Assembly: GCA_016987375.1 (NCBI GenBank)
Contig: PJRA01000443.1
Coordinates: 849,208-913,207, forward strand
Direction of reading: 5' to 3'
Length of the DNA: 64,000 nucleotides
Source of the DNA: Brachionus koreanus
Taxonomy: Eukaryota; Rotifera; Eurotatoria; Ploima; Brachionidae
Shown here: piece by piece, positions 48,101 through 64,000 of the stretch
How the letters are laid out: every line of letters starts with the position of its first letter
Position numbering within the stretch: position 1 is the first letter of the stretch
Made by a program: the position numbers and the translations under genes
The notes under the pieces: model-generated
Seen by the model: only the letters and a program-made list of their open reading frames with translations
Database searches by the model: none
What the model was told of the DNA's origin: nothing

Positions 48101-49016
48101 CATCAATAAAATATAATTCATTTTGAGTCTAACAGATCACGATTTTTTAGAACGGGTAAAAACATAGTTGACAATATTTAAGAGTTTAATTTGTAGATGT
48201 TTGTTTAAAAAAAAAAAAAAACCTTTAAAGTATTATAGAAATTAAAACTTACTTGATTTTTAGTATTAAAGATTAAAGATATATTAAAACTATTGAATTA
48301 TAATTTAGCATCTAAATAAGATTTTTTTAATAATTGTTTAATAAGGAAAGTAAAAAATTTCATTTATTAATAAATTTTTGGATATGTTGGTTTGTTGACA
48401 TTGCATATACATGTCGTAGGAACTCAACTTAAAGTTAAAACACTTCTTTAGTACAATTCTAAATGAAATATAGCTAACGCATTTGAGTCAAAAATTTCCC
48501 TTTATTTTAGTTGCATTTCTGAAAAAAATGTACCACATTTCATCAGATAAAAGAATTTGAATTTGAAGTGAATTTATTTGTTTCCAATAGAAGAAAAATT
48601 TTTTAAATTTGAGTCACTTTTTTTGACCAAAATATTCTCGAATTTTCAAGAAAGCTCATTCTAGAACACTTGATGGCCGAGCTTTCTTTTATTTCATGCA
48701 ATACTAGTAAATCTTAGACTAATTTTTTTCTTTAATTTTCGAAAAATTAAAACAAATAATTTATAAAACATTTTTATTAATGTAATAAATTGTGTTTATA
48801 AAAAAATAATCTTAAAAAATGTAATGACAAAAAAAAAAAAAGAAGAAAGAAAATTTACAATTCACAAGTCCAAAATTTTAAGGCTAATTTGTCATGATGT
48901 CAAACATTAAATTAAATATACAGAAAAAAAATAAAATAACATAAAACTCAAAAAACTACTTTTTTTTTTTTGCTTATCTTTTTTAAATTTAAATGTGTTT
49001 GGACATATTTTAAAAT
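42107..49016. other. gene-poor AT-rich stretch (6.9 kb)
   Basis: The longest gene-free interval in the window. Short open frames exist near 43.35 and 45.01 kb but have low-complexity AT-driven composition and no splice support. GC-richer patches at 42.24-42.32 and 42.59-42.68 kb may be 5' non-coding exons or regulatory DNA for the deacetylase gene. A weak long-range hairpin at 47.96-48.10 kb is listed separately. Confidence 0.55.
47963..48098. repeat. imperfect inverted repeat / possible hairpin
   Basis: The segment around 47963-47986 (CCGTCTTGGCGACTGC...) pairs imperfectly with 48076-48098 (reverse complement GGCGTCTTGATGGCTGC...), leaving a loop of about 90 bases of AT-rich DNA. Both arms are GC-rich against the background. 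It could be a structured RNA, a small decayed element or chance. Confidence 0.3.
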
Positions 49017-51197
49017 TTATTTTTTAGGATTCCAGAGTCTAAGATTGGCCAACGCAAAATTAACATTAGTTATCCAGTCGTTGGCCTGGTCTCTTGAGTC
49101 AGCCGAAAGTCTGAACTTTTTCAAGTCTTGTTCTTCGTCAATCAACAGCTCGAGAGAATACTTTCGGGCACACACATCCCTTGGTAGAACGTGAACTTTG
49201 TCGTTTATACACTTGGTCAAATTTATAACTCCCAACGGGCCATTTCTGTACTCGTCTTCAGGATACTTCCAATAGGATATGTTGTAATTGTTCAAAAAGC
49301 ACCAGCGTCTCTCCCAAGTGGCAAAGCCGCTCTTGCTCTCTTCGAACACACTCATAAATCCCTTGAGCTCAATAGACTTGCTGGGCATGCATCTTACATT
49401 CACATACAACACACCACTCAATGGTATCGAACTAGAACTAATGCTTAGCTTGAACTTGGATCTTAGTATGTCCGGTTGGCTTATTTCGACAGTGTCCACG
49501 TGTATGAAATTAGATGTTTTGGCTCGTTGTCCGTTTAACGTTGTTTGATCACTGGGCGCCGCATACGCGCCTGATGTTGATGCGGCGTTTTGCTGATGAT
49601 GGTGAAACTTAAACGGAGAAAAAAATTTTGCGTTCGAACTTGTGTGCTTGACTTTGTGCGTGGCATTCGGCATCACTTCCAACGTGTATATGTCTATTTT
49701 AACTCTAAAATTAATATCTACATTGTTAATGGCCATTCTGTTGGGAAATATTAGACTAGTGTCTTTGGACGATATCAATTCTTGTACATTGATGACCTGA
49801 GTCTGCAAAACTTGTATGCCATTGCGTATCAAACAAAGAAAATAGAAAATTCTCTTTTCATCGCCAGACTTTAATTTGTTCAAATAGGACTCTTTGATGG
49901 GCAATTGTAAATCGCTAAATATCAACAAACCAGTCAAATCGTTCGATTCGCTTTGATCTATTTTATCGCTTTTGTTTATCAAGTTCTTTAGTCGATTTAT
50001 TTCGAACATGTAGGCTTGACGCTTCTGGCACGAAATTAACAAAATACGATTGCATTCAATGTGTTCATTTGTGGCGGTTAGATCGTTTATGCAACGTTCT
50101 AAAGCAATGCCTGTTTGATGTATGATATTATCCTCGTTTTTGATCAGCTCTTCAAGCTCTTTGATGCGCTCGTAATACTTGGCTCTTTTGAGCGGGTCGG
50201 CGGTTTCTTTCAGCGGTGATTTAGTTTGTTTTAGTTTTTGTCTTGGCATTATTGACGAGCGACGAACAGACTTTTTTTGTTTTCTGTACTCGCGTATGCT
50301 AAACGGGTGTATATCGGAGCATATGGACGATGCAGTGTCTGTGACAGGCGGACTAGAAACATCGGCTGAGTAGGACAATTTGTCGGGACTTTTTTGAATA
50401 GTTATTTCTTCGCTTTGATCGTTCAGACTGTCGTACTCGTCTTCATAGTCTTCGTTGTCGTCCTCGAACTCGTCTTGGTTCATCAACGAGCCTGTGTAGT
50501 CCGATGCAGACACCGAGTAAGTATCGGGCGACTCGTCGCTAGTTTCTTCGAACAACGACGTGTCTTCGTATATTTGTTCGTCGATAAATTTGGCCTTGTC
50601 CATTTCTTCGTCTTGACTTGATTGAAGCGAGCTTATGTAAGTGAGCGAATTTGAATTGCAGCTTTTGAGAGACGAGCAGCCTTTGGAGAGTGATTCGAAT
50701 TTTTCTATTATGCTCTTGGGTTTTATGTTGTCGGTGTTAATGAATGACGATTCGTTTAGCGTTGACTTGGCTGATTGAGTAATTGGACCCGAGTCATGGT
50801 TGTTTAGACTGGTCGAGGATGTTTTTAATTTTGTCTGGACTTTGGAACAGCTGTTCTCGCGCGACATTTGCTCGAACTTTTCAATTATTGACTTGGGTGT
50901 CAGATTTTCGCAGTGCTTTGTCGACTCGTTGACATTTTCGAACTTGGCCTTGATGCTTTTGACCGACTCGGCCTTGTGGATTTGAGGCTGTGCGTGATTA
51001 GTTGGCGTGTGCGACTGGTTTTCTTTATTAGACCATTTGAATTGCTTAGGCGTGACTTGAACGCTTTTCGGCTGAACAGCCACATTCTGAGACTCGTCTT
51101 CCCATTGATTTATTTCGGTTGCTAGTTCGTGTAGTCTTTTCCTTCTCTCGATCAGTGTTTGACTTAGGTCATAGAAATTTTCGTCGTTTCGACTCAT
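49017..51197 (-). CDS. anillin-like cytokinetic scaffold protein
   Basis: Intronless, 726 residues. Anillin links RhoA, actomyosin, septins and membrane at the cleavage furrow. Visible: an N-terminal R-R-K-R-L-H-E-L-A-T-E-I-N-Q-W-E-D motif (18-34) of the kind conserved near anillin N-termini; a Ser/Asp-rich middle with two repeats of K-S-I-I-E-K-F-E (near 100 and 165) plus a related K-S-I-K-A-K-F-E; the anillin homology region (about 330-600) starting with a coiled helix; and a C-terminal PH domain (about 612-720) with G-F-M-S-V-F-E-E ... W-E-R-R-W-C-F-L ... I-S-Y-W-K-Y-P-E-D-E, then C-A-R-K and R-L-W-N-P. It is shorter than human anillin (about 1120), mainly in the N-terminal and middle actin/myosin-binding parts. 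Confidence 0.9.
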   Translation of the reverse strand: MSRNDENFYDLSQTLIERRKRLHELATEINQWEDESQNVAVQPKSVQVTPKQFKWSNKENQSHTPTNHAQPQIHKAESVKSIKAKFENVNESTKHCENLTPKSIIEKFEQMSRENSCSKVQTKLKTSSTSLNNHDSGPITQSAKSTLNESSFINTDNIKPKSIIEKFESLSKGCSSLKSCNSNSLTYISSLQSSQDEEMDKAKFIDEQIYEDTSLFEETSDESPDTYSVSASDYTGSLMNQDEFEDDNEDYEDEYDSLNDQSEEITIQKSPDKLSYSADVSSPPVTDTASSICSDIHPFSIREYRKQKKSVRRSSIMPRQKLKQTKSPLKETADPLKRAKYYERIKELEELIKNEDNIIHQTGIALERCINDLTATNEHIECNRILLISCQKRQAYMFEINRLKNLINKSDKIDQSESNDLTGLLIFSDLQLPIKESYLNKLKSGDEKRIFYFLCLIRNGIQVLQTQVINVQELISSKDTSLIFPNRMAINNVDINFRVKIDIYTLEVMPNATHKVKHTSSNAKFFSPFKFHHHQQNAASTSGAYAAPSDQTTLNGQRAKTSNFIHVDTVEISQPDILRSKFKLSISSSSIPLSGVLYVNVRCMPSKSIELKGFMSVFEESKSGFATWERRWCFLNNYNISYWKYPEDEYRNGPLGVINLTKCINDKVHVLPRDVCARKYSLELLIDEEQDLKKFRLSADSRDQANDWITNVNFALANLRLWNPKK

Positions 51198-53216
51198 TTT
51201 CTCAAAGCTATTATTTGACTAATGAAAAGCATAAACAAGTTTTGAGCGAAAATGAAAATTCAAATCAAAACGCCAAATTTAATTTCATTGCATTCGAAAC
51301 GTCATTTTGTAAACAATTTATCAAAAGGTCAGTTTATTGTCAAGGTGACAATTTTTTTGTCCTCATAAATTTTTTTTTCTAAAGACTTTTAAATAGTTCT
51401 GTAAGCGCAACCAACTGTGTAATATACTTAGTTGCACCAAAAGTCAAACAGTCAGTGATTTGACTATTTGATTGGAAAAAGATGTATATATGAAGATAAA
51501 CTGTTAAAGAAAGTTTATTATTTATTAAATAAGAAATGGGGCCTAAAACTCAAAATTCCTAAGTCATCAGATTATTTAAAATTTTTCCAATTTTTTTATA
51601 AAACTATTTTTAATATATTTTATTTTTTATTTTATTTAACTTTATTATGATTTTGATTTTTATTTTAATTTTTAATCTGAAGGAGCATTAGCTCGGTACA
51701 GAAATCAAATTAATAATTAACATTAAATTAAAATACAAATTATTCAAAATTCAGCATTTAGGTCTAAAACATGATACTGTTTCCAACATAATGCATACTT
51801 TAATAAGCTTAAACTAATAGCAGTCTCAAATTGAATTTCTGAGTCGGGCAAACAATAAATGAGGACATTACTGATACATTCAATTTCTTTGGTCTTTATT
51901 TTTTTTATATTTAAAATATAATTTAGGCGGAGCCTTGGCTGGTTGGAATGGAGACTTAGTCCTTCCTTTCAGCCACATGAAAATATTATTTGGTCGAAAA
52001 TATAAAGAAGGTTTTGAATCAAGTATTCCAAAACAGACCGCTATGACGAAACAATGCACAAATTATAAATCAACACATTATTTTTGCTCTCTTTTTTTTT
52101 TCTTATTTTTTTGTTAGTATTTTATAAAATTGTATCTACAACAAATCTTATTTGAATATTCTTTTATTTGACATGAAAATTGATATAGAATGAAATAAAT
52201 AATTGATGTCGTATAAAATATGGTTTTATTATTGTTTCCGACCTGAGAACAAAGCTTTAAAAGATTGAATAAGGAAAATATACCCAGTACTTAGCAAAAT
52301 AAATTAAATGGGTCTGAAAATACTTGTTTCAATGTCAACATCTTCAAATTAAACTCATATTCCAATTCATAATAGAAACTCAAGCAATTGGAAAACTTGG
52401 TTAGAATCCAAACGGTAAGAAATTAGAAAAATAAATGAAAATAATTTGAATTGAATTAGCAAATGCTGTTTAAAGAGTTTTTTTTTCAAGAGATTTCTGA
52501 ACATGTGATCGATTTTTTTAATAAATATTATAACTTATTTTCTGACTCATAGAACGAAGCTTCGGAAAAAGTTTAGATGACTTGTGATTTATGTAACTCT
52601 GATTCAAAGAATAAGTTTAGACATTGAAAATTACATTCTAATATTGAGCTAATAAGTGTCTTATAAAGACTAGCTAGTGTATTATGATCGAGCTTCAAGG
52701 TTTTTTCAAGACATTGTGAGTTTTGTAGCAAAACACAAAAATAAAAACATTCAAAATTGAAACAAATTTTTTGTTTTGGTCTAAAATTCGTTCAAAAATA
52801 TTTATTTAAAATCAATTTTTTAAAGTCAATTTATTATTGAAAAATTTCAATTTAAAGTCTAATTGCACTGAATCATATAATACCAATCTAATATTGATTA
52901 TTTTCAAAAAAATTGTGGTAATTACATTTGTTTTTAGTTTTTCTAGATTTTGTCAAACAAATACTAAATTTTGCTATTTTTTATTGACCATATTTGGTTT
53001 AAAGCTATTCTAAAATACTTTGTATATTTTGATGTTATATCTAGCTTTGTAGATAAGTAAAATGAAAACTAAAATTGAAAACAAAAGTGCCAGATTTTTA
53101 AATATCTTTTAGCAAAAAACTCCATTACTGCTATTCTAATGCAAATGAGAATATTTAGTCAAATGAAATTTTCCTATGCAAAAAGTATATCCAAAAAATT
53201 GATTTCAATATGAAAT
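51198..53216. other. intergenic stretch between two divergent genes
   Basis: About 2 kb of AT-rich DNA containing a probable LINE 3' tail at 51.91-51.99 kb. A 60-codon frame over that tail is not convincing as a gene. The flanks should include promoters of anillin (minus) and the orphan membrane protein (plus). Confidence 0.5.
51912..51990 (-). mobile_element. probable LINE 3' tail
   Basis: The sequence AAATTTAG-like border followed by a GC-richer stretch (CGGAGCCTTGGCTGGTTGG) aligns loosely with the 3' tail of the broken LINE at 32.3 kb in the same minus orientation. No coding part was recognised here. Confidence 0.35.
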
Positions 53217-54350
53217 ATGTCTAGATTCTTAAGCACACCAGAAAATCTGAATAATGATTCCAAACTTGACCGAACCAAACTAAAGCCAAAAAGAAGTTTT
53301 AGTCTGCGTAGATGTCGTCAAAACAATTTAACTTTTCATTCAGAACAGGATAATCAAGATTCTGGTTTGTGTTCAACAGAAGACTTTGGCCTGTATCAAA
53401 AGCAAGAAAAAACATCTGGTAAAAAAAATTCTCTAAAAAAGCCAATTACTTATGGTAAAAAATTGGAAATGCCTTCTCTAGTTGAACAATGTGAATCAAG
53501 CAAAAGTGATATTAACGTACCTTGTGCTATTCTCATAGATCAATGCGAAGAACAAGCAAATGCAGCAAAATCAACTTCTAATTTAATCGATTATAATGGA
53601 AATATATTGGAATATTTGGTAAAAAATCAAAAAAATTTCAGCACTAACTTCACTTTTGCTAATATAGCTAGTGCAGCAGCTGCTAATTCCGACCAAGATC
53701 CTTATTGTCAAGGTCAAAATTTTCTTGAGACTCTAATGGATTTAATGCAACCACCTCTGGCCATTGCTTCACAATTTGATTTGAGCTCTTCAACTTCAAA
53801 TGATCCCATTGATATTGATTTTAATCGACCACGGCAAAAATTACAAATTGAATGCAATCAAACAGATCAAAATGTTATTTTGAATAAAAAAAAACAAGTC
53901 AATGATCAAATAATGATAAATTGTATGGACTATTTGGATTACATAAACAAAAAACATAATCATGATAGGCATATCCAAGTAATACGAAATAAAATATCCG
54001 GTGTCATACTCCTCACTGGAGTTTTTTTAATTATTTTTTCTTTATCAATTTTGGTATTTTATTCAATGAGCTATGTAGTTGCACAAACAGATGAATCAGT
54101 TAGTCCAAAAGCAAGCTTCATTAATTTATCAGCTAAAAAAAATGCTCCAAATGTCCATATTCTAGAAATAGAGATTGATTTTTTTTTAAGAAATATTTTA
54201 ATGCGAATTAATGCAACTAAAGTAAATCAGGATGCATTGTTTAGACTTAAAAATTATCTTTTAGATGATTTACAGAGTATTTTTGGACATGAAACTAATC
54301 TAACTGATCCGCATAGATATTTTAAGCATGCAATCTCTGATTTCAGCTAG
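53217..54350 (+). CDS. orphan single-pass membrane protein
   Basis: Intronless, 377 residues. There is no signal peptide. A long cytoplasmic-type N-terminal region is rich in Lys, Asn, Gln and Ser, with a basic R-S-F-S-L-R-R-C-R cluster at 27-35. One hydrophobic span (about 262-284, G-V-I-L-L-T-G-V-F-L-I-I-F) is followed by a 90-residue C-terminal part containing predicted N-glycosylation sites (N-L-S, N-A-T, N-L-T), consistent with a type II topology. The start ATG is the first in frame. No family recognised. Confidence 0.62.
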   Translation: MSRFLSTPENLNNDSKLDRTKLKPKRSFSLRRCRQNNLTFHSEQDNQDSGLCSTEDFGLYQKQEKTSGKKNSLKKPITYGKKLEMPSLVEQCESSKSDINVPCAILIDQCEEQANAAKSTSNLIDYNGNILEYLVKNQKNFSTNFTFANIASAAAANSDQDPYCQGQNFLETLMDLMQPPLAIASQFDLSSSTSNDPIDIDFNRPRQKLQIECNQTDQNVILNKKKQVNDQIMINCMDYLDYINKKHNHDRHIQVIRNKISGVILLTGVFLIIFSLSILVFYSMSYVVAQTDESVSPKASFINLSAKKNAPNVHILEIEIDFFLRNILMRINATKVNQDALFRLKNYLLDDLQSIFGHETNLTDPHRYFKHAISDFS

Positions 54351-54610
54351 TTTATTTTTAAAAAATAAATCATCTGATTTTAATTTAAAATTTATTAGTT
54401 TAAATTACTGTGTTTATTTCAATTTTACTATTGCTACTAAAATAAGAAAAAAAGTTGAATTTGTAATTTGTTAGTTAATTTTCCGCATTCAGATTTTTAA
54501 AGCACTTTTGAAAATATAAAAGCAATTAAAAAAAAATAATAAAATAAAATGTTTTATTTCATTTAAAAAAAATTCAAACTAAATAAACTAACTTAACTTA
54601 AATTCAATAA

Positions 54611-55106
54611 TTATGCTGAATTACAGGCATTTGTTTGGCAGCATTCAGTTTTCAATCTAAAATTTTCGCTCATAAGTTCTCCAGGTGAACAATTGGCTGA
54701 ACATCGTTTGAAAACAAATGCTGTATTATTTGGGTATAAAATTCTATCTGTCTTAAAGCAAAATAAAACATTTAAAATAAATTTTGGTTAATGATTTTGT
54801 GAAATTTAGCACTAAAGAACAAATTAAATGCAGATTTTATACAAATTAGTCTGCTTTTTCTTTCAAATTTCACTATTTGTTCGTAAACATACTCGGCAGT
54901 TAGTCTGAAGTAAACCACACGTTGTCAATCTAGGTGATTCATACGGAATATTGTTCAAAATTGGAGGTCCACAATTATCGCAAGTGTAGCATTCAAGAGA
55001 AAAAGCCTTATGCTGTAATAATACTTAAAATACAGATTTTGTATAGAGAGTTTAATTAAAAAATAACTTTATTACCTGAAATAGCAATTACAAGTAAAAG
55101 ATTCAT
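54611..55106 (-). CDS. Ly6/uPAR-type three-finger secreted protein
   Basis: Exons (minus) 55106-55076, 55023-54893 and 54751-54611 join to 100 residues. Signal peptide M-N-L-L-L-V-I-A-I-S-V-L-L-Q, then a mature domain beginning L-E-C-Y-T-C, with spaced cysteines and the family end C-C-Q-T-N-A-C-N. The C-C-x4-C-N ending and C-x2-C opening are diagnostic of the Ly6/uPAR fold. The protein stops soon after, with no hydrophobic GPI-attachment tail, so a soluble secreted form is likely. Animal Ly6 proteins modulate receptors, including nicotinic ones, or act in epithelial junctions; the target here is unknown. The gene was rebuilt from splice signals; phases agree across both introns. Confidence 0.78.
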
Positions 55107-55509
55107 TTTGAATTAATTTTTAAAATTCATTGAATTTCCTTATTTATATTTTTGCATATTAAGAGGATACATTGTTCTGATATTTAGCCTATCTTGATTC
55201 CTAATCCGAATCAAAATAAACTTTAAGTCATTTTGGCTTTATTTACACAAAAAATCTAAAGCAAAATTATTAAAATTTTTTTCAAAATATTTTCTATATT
55301 TTTAATCGAACATCAAGCTAATAATTTAAATCAAATGAATAGAAAACAAATTGAGATAAATCAAATTTTATTTTGCTCAACAAACTAAATAAATTATAAA
55401 TTTAAATTTAATCCAAAGAATCAAAATAAACAATAGATTTATATCAGTAGCATAAATTAAACTTCAGATGATAAATTGAAAATAATCTAGTCTACCTTAA
55501 ACTTAAACC
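55107..55509. other. AT-rich intergenic stretch
   Basis: Between divergent Ly6-type and TANGO1/cTAGE5-like genes, presumably a shared promoter region. Nothing specific is recognised. Confidence 0.45.
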
Positions 55510-57362
55510 ATGAAGCTTTACTACATCTATATTTTGGCCAGTGTTAGCTTAATGGTTTGGGCTTCTGATGGCCAAAAATCTTTATCGAGTCCAATAATCC
55601 ATGTCAAACAGGTCCAAAATCCCAGTCAGCACAATCAAGTTCGCGTATGTGTCGATTTTGAATCCATTTCACATCTAATTCGTACCGAATTAGAGCCTTT
55701 GCTCGAACCAATTTTGGATTTACTGCCTGACTTTTATCAAATGGTCCTCAGAGAGCAAACAAAGCTGAAAATAAATACTTCGTCATGCATTTTTCTTGGC
55801 TTAATACTAATTATTTTTCTATCTAGCTGGTTTTTAATGTCAAGATCGATTAGCAGAAAGAGAGTTTTTTCTCAATTTAACTTTCAAAATGAAAAAGTCA
55901 GTCTAAATTTGAGAATAAAAGAGCTATCGCTTCAAAACGAATTATTGATGAGTCAGGCTGTTGATTCCGAGTCCAAATTCGACACAGTCCAGTCTTTACT
56001 GAACCAAAAAGAACTCCAATTCAACGAATTAAATGAAACATATTTAAATTTAAAAAATCTAAATCAAACTTTAAAAGAACAAATGGATTCTATGAGTCTC
56101 AATGAAAAAAAAAGTCAGCTCGAATTGGAAAATTTAAAGCTAAGCAAAGAGTCTCTAGAAAGTAATCAGACTGAAATTAATGCCTATATAGACAACTTAA
56201 ATAGTCAGATAGACGAATTTAAAGCTTTAGAGGCAAATTTGAAACAAGAACTAGTCGCAAAGCAAGCTAATATTGATAAATTGGAAAGCGTATTGGCTTC
56301 TAAACCAAATTTGGATTGCATTAATCAAGAATGCGGCAAAAAAATTTCAAATTTAAACACTGAAATTGAAAATTTAGAAACTAAGACAGAACAATACCGG
56401 CAAATGAATGCTTCTAATCGAATTGAACTTGATCAAAAAGAGTTGCTGGTCAAAAATTTAGAGTCCAAATTGGACCAAACTGAGCTTTTATTAAAAGAAA
56501 GTGAAATGCAAATTAAGCTATTGAATGACTTGAGAGAAAAGGACACTAAACAGCACATTAAGACGCTGGCTGAAATGGATATGGAGCTGAAAAAAAAATC
56601 GTGTCAAACGGAAAAAATAAATCATTTGTACGAACAATTGAGGATAAAACAAGAAAGAGTTCAGGATTTGGAAGTTCAATTGGGCAAAATGGAAAAACAA
56701 TGGAATGCTGAAAGACAAACATTTGAAAAACAAGCTCATGAAAATTGGTTAAATGGAAAAAAAGTTGACAAAGAGCTCAAGGACACTAAATTAGAATTGA
56801 AAACTTTAACAGACAGATTTAATGATTTGCTGTCCGAGACTAATCAGTTAAGACAACACAACAAGTATTTGTATCAAGGAGATGCTTCGTTCAATGAGAT
56901 CAAGACTGCTGATCAACCATTACAGATTGATACAAATCAGATTGAAATTTCGCGGCCATCTTCGGCCACTTCAAGTAGCTCTGGAATCAATAGTGGAATT
57001 GGTGGGCCACATATGCCCGCATTTTTTGCCAGATTTCCATTTAAAAATCCGTATAATTTGTCTACTCCGAATCCGGACTTTAATCAAATGTCTCGAATGC
57101 CGTTCAATTATGCTGCTTATCAGCAAATTATGTACAAGATGATGATGCAATCTAGAAGTGCCTGTTCATCTCAACAGCCTTCACCATGTCCTAACTTTCC
57201 GACCTCAGTCTCTTATCCAAATTCTCTTAATGGTAATTTATTTCTACATTTAAAAAAAATTAACATCAAAATTAAAAATCTATTTTAGATTCTATGATTC
57301 ATAATGAAAATCAGGTTCTAAACGATCACAGAAGTGAGACACATGAACACAGTAATGTGTGA
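55510..57362 (+). CDS. TANGO1/cTAGE5-like ER exit-site protein
   Basis: Exons 55510-57232 and 57289-57362 join to 598 residues. Signal peptide (1-19), a short luminal part (20-90), one membrane span (about 93-110), a long coiled coil (about 120-455), and a Ser/Pro/Met-rich C-terminus (470-598). Within the coiled coil, E-K-Q-A-H-E-N-W-L (about 405-413) matches the K-K-A-H-E-N-W-L block that is a hallmark of the MIA3/TANGO1 and cTAGE5 family. These proteins sit at ER exit sites, bind COPII coat subunits via their Pro-rich tails, and help export bulky cargo such as collagens. The luminal part is too short for the SH3 cargo domain of full-length TANGO1, so it resembles cTAGE5 or short TANGO1. Confidence 0.78.
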
Positions 57363-63654
<6,292 letters not shown>

Positions 63655-64000
63655 ATTTTAACTTTATCTAACATGCTGCTTAATTTAAAAAAAAATACTA
63701 GCTTAAGCGAATTGGGTCGTTACAAAAATTGACCGAATCGATTAAGCTTAATAGCTCAAGACTAATTAATAAATTTGCCACTGAAAGCAAACAAACAGTT
63801 TGTTTCTCTTCTAACTACAATAGAATTAATTTTAAAAATAATGAATCAAAGGCCAGGTATGATCCATTTAATTAATTAGCATATTAAGCTGTTCTCTAGT
63901 CTCTTAGTATGCCAGATTTTTAATTAAATATTAAATTATCTAAAAATTTTAACTATTTGATTAGAAATATTTAAAAAATATAAATAGATTATTTAGTTAA
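63655..64000. other. 3' flank of kinesin light chain
   Basis: AT-rich DNA after the stop codon to the window edge. No second gene is recognised. Confidence 0.45.

Noticed and set aside
51935..52117. Short open frame over GC-richer DNA
   Set aside because: It overlaps a segment resembling the 3' tail of a LINE in the opposite orientation, so coding appearance is probably accidental.

Overview
This is animal nuclear DNA: roughly three-quarters A+T, genes split by very small GT-AG introns (most 34-65 nt), T-rich acceptors, AATAAA-type 3' ends, and products that are clearly metazoan (casein kinase 1 gamma, class IIa histone deacetylase, anillin, kinesin light chain, Cys-loop receptor, cyclin D, L-gulonolactone oxidase, TANGO1/cTAGE5-like protein, Ly6 protein). 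A small protostome with a compact AT-rich genome fits best. A monogonont rotifer such as Brachionus is my leading guess, but that is inference from composition and architecture.

Layout. 0-5 kb: possible edge of a minus-strand gene, then a secreted DOMON/mucin-like membrane protein built on about twenty 90-bp repeats. 7-9 kb: GON4L/YY1AP1-like nuclear protein. 11-14 kb: a four-pass membrane protein, an intron-containing tRNA-Ser(AGA), and a tiny ubiquitin-fold gene. 14-21 kb: intronless ACSL3/4-like acyl-CoA synthetase, then CK1 gamma with its C-terminal Cys-rich membrane-anchor exon. 21-28.7 kb: nicotinic-receptor-like Cys-loop subunit, an Asn/Thr-rich secreted protein, L-gulonolactone oxidase (last step of vitamin C synthesis) and an orphan basic protein. 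29.1-36.1 kb: a large inverted repeat, two arms of about 2.69 kb around a 1.62-kb spacer, each carrying the same intronless cyclin D gene; the spacer holds a broken non-LTR retrotransposon. 36-38.3 kb: a small orphan gene and a second broken retrotransposon. 39-42 kb: class IIa HDAC. 42-49 kb: gene-poor AT-rich DNA. 49-51 kb: anillin. 53-57.4 kb: orphan single-pass membrane protein, Ly6-type secreted protein, TANGO1/cTAGE5-like protein. 60-63.7 kb: kinesin light chain with a 2-kb GC-AG intron.

The genes do not form one pathway; they are individually transcribed on both strands. Several short genes with tiny exons (Ly6 protein, signal-peptide exons, C-terminal exons of CK1 gamma and HDAC) were rebuilt by hand from splice signals and reading-frame continuity, so exon edges are predictions. 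The most unusual structure is the cyclin D inverted duplication. Next are a deacetylase active site with Ser in place of the first His of the His-His pair, a Cys-loop receptor with charged residues high in its M2 helix, and the retained L-gulonolactone oxidase.
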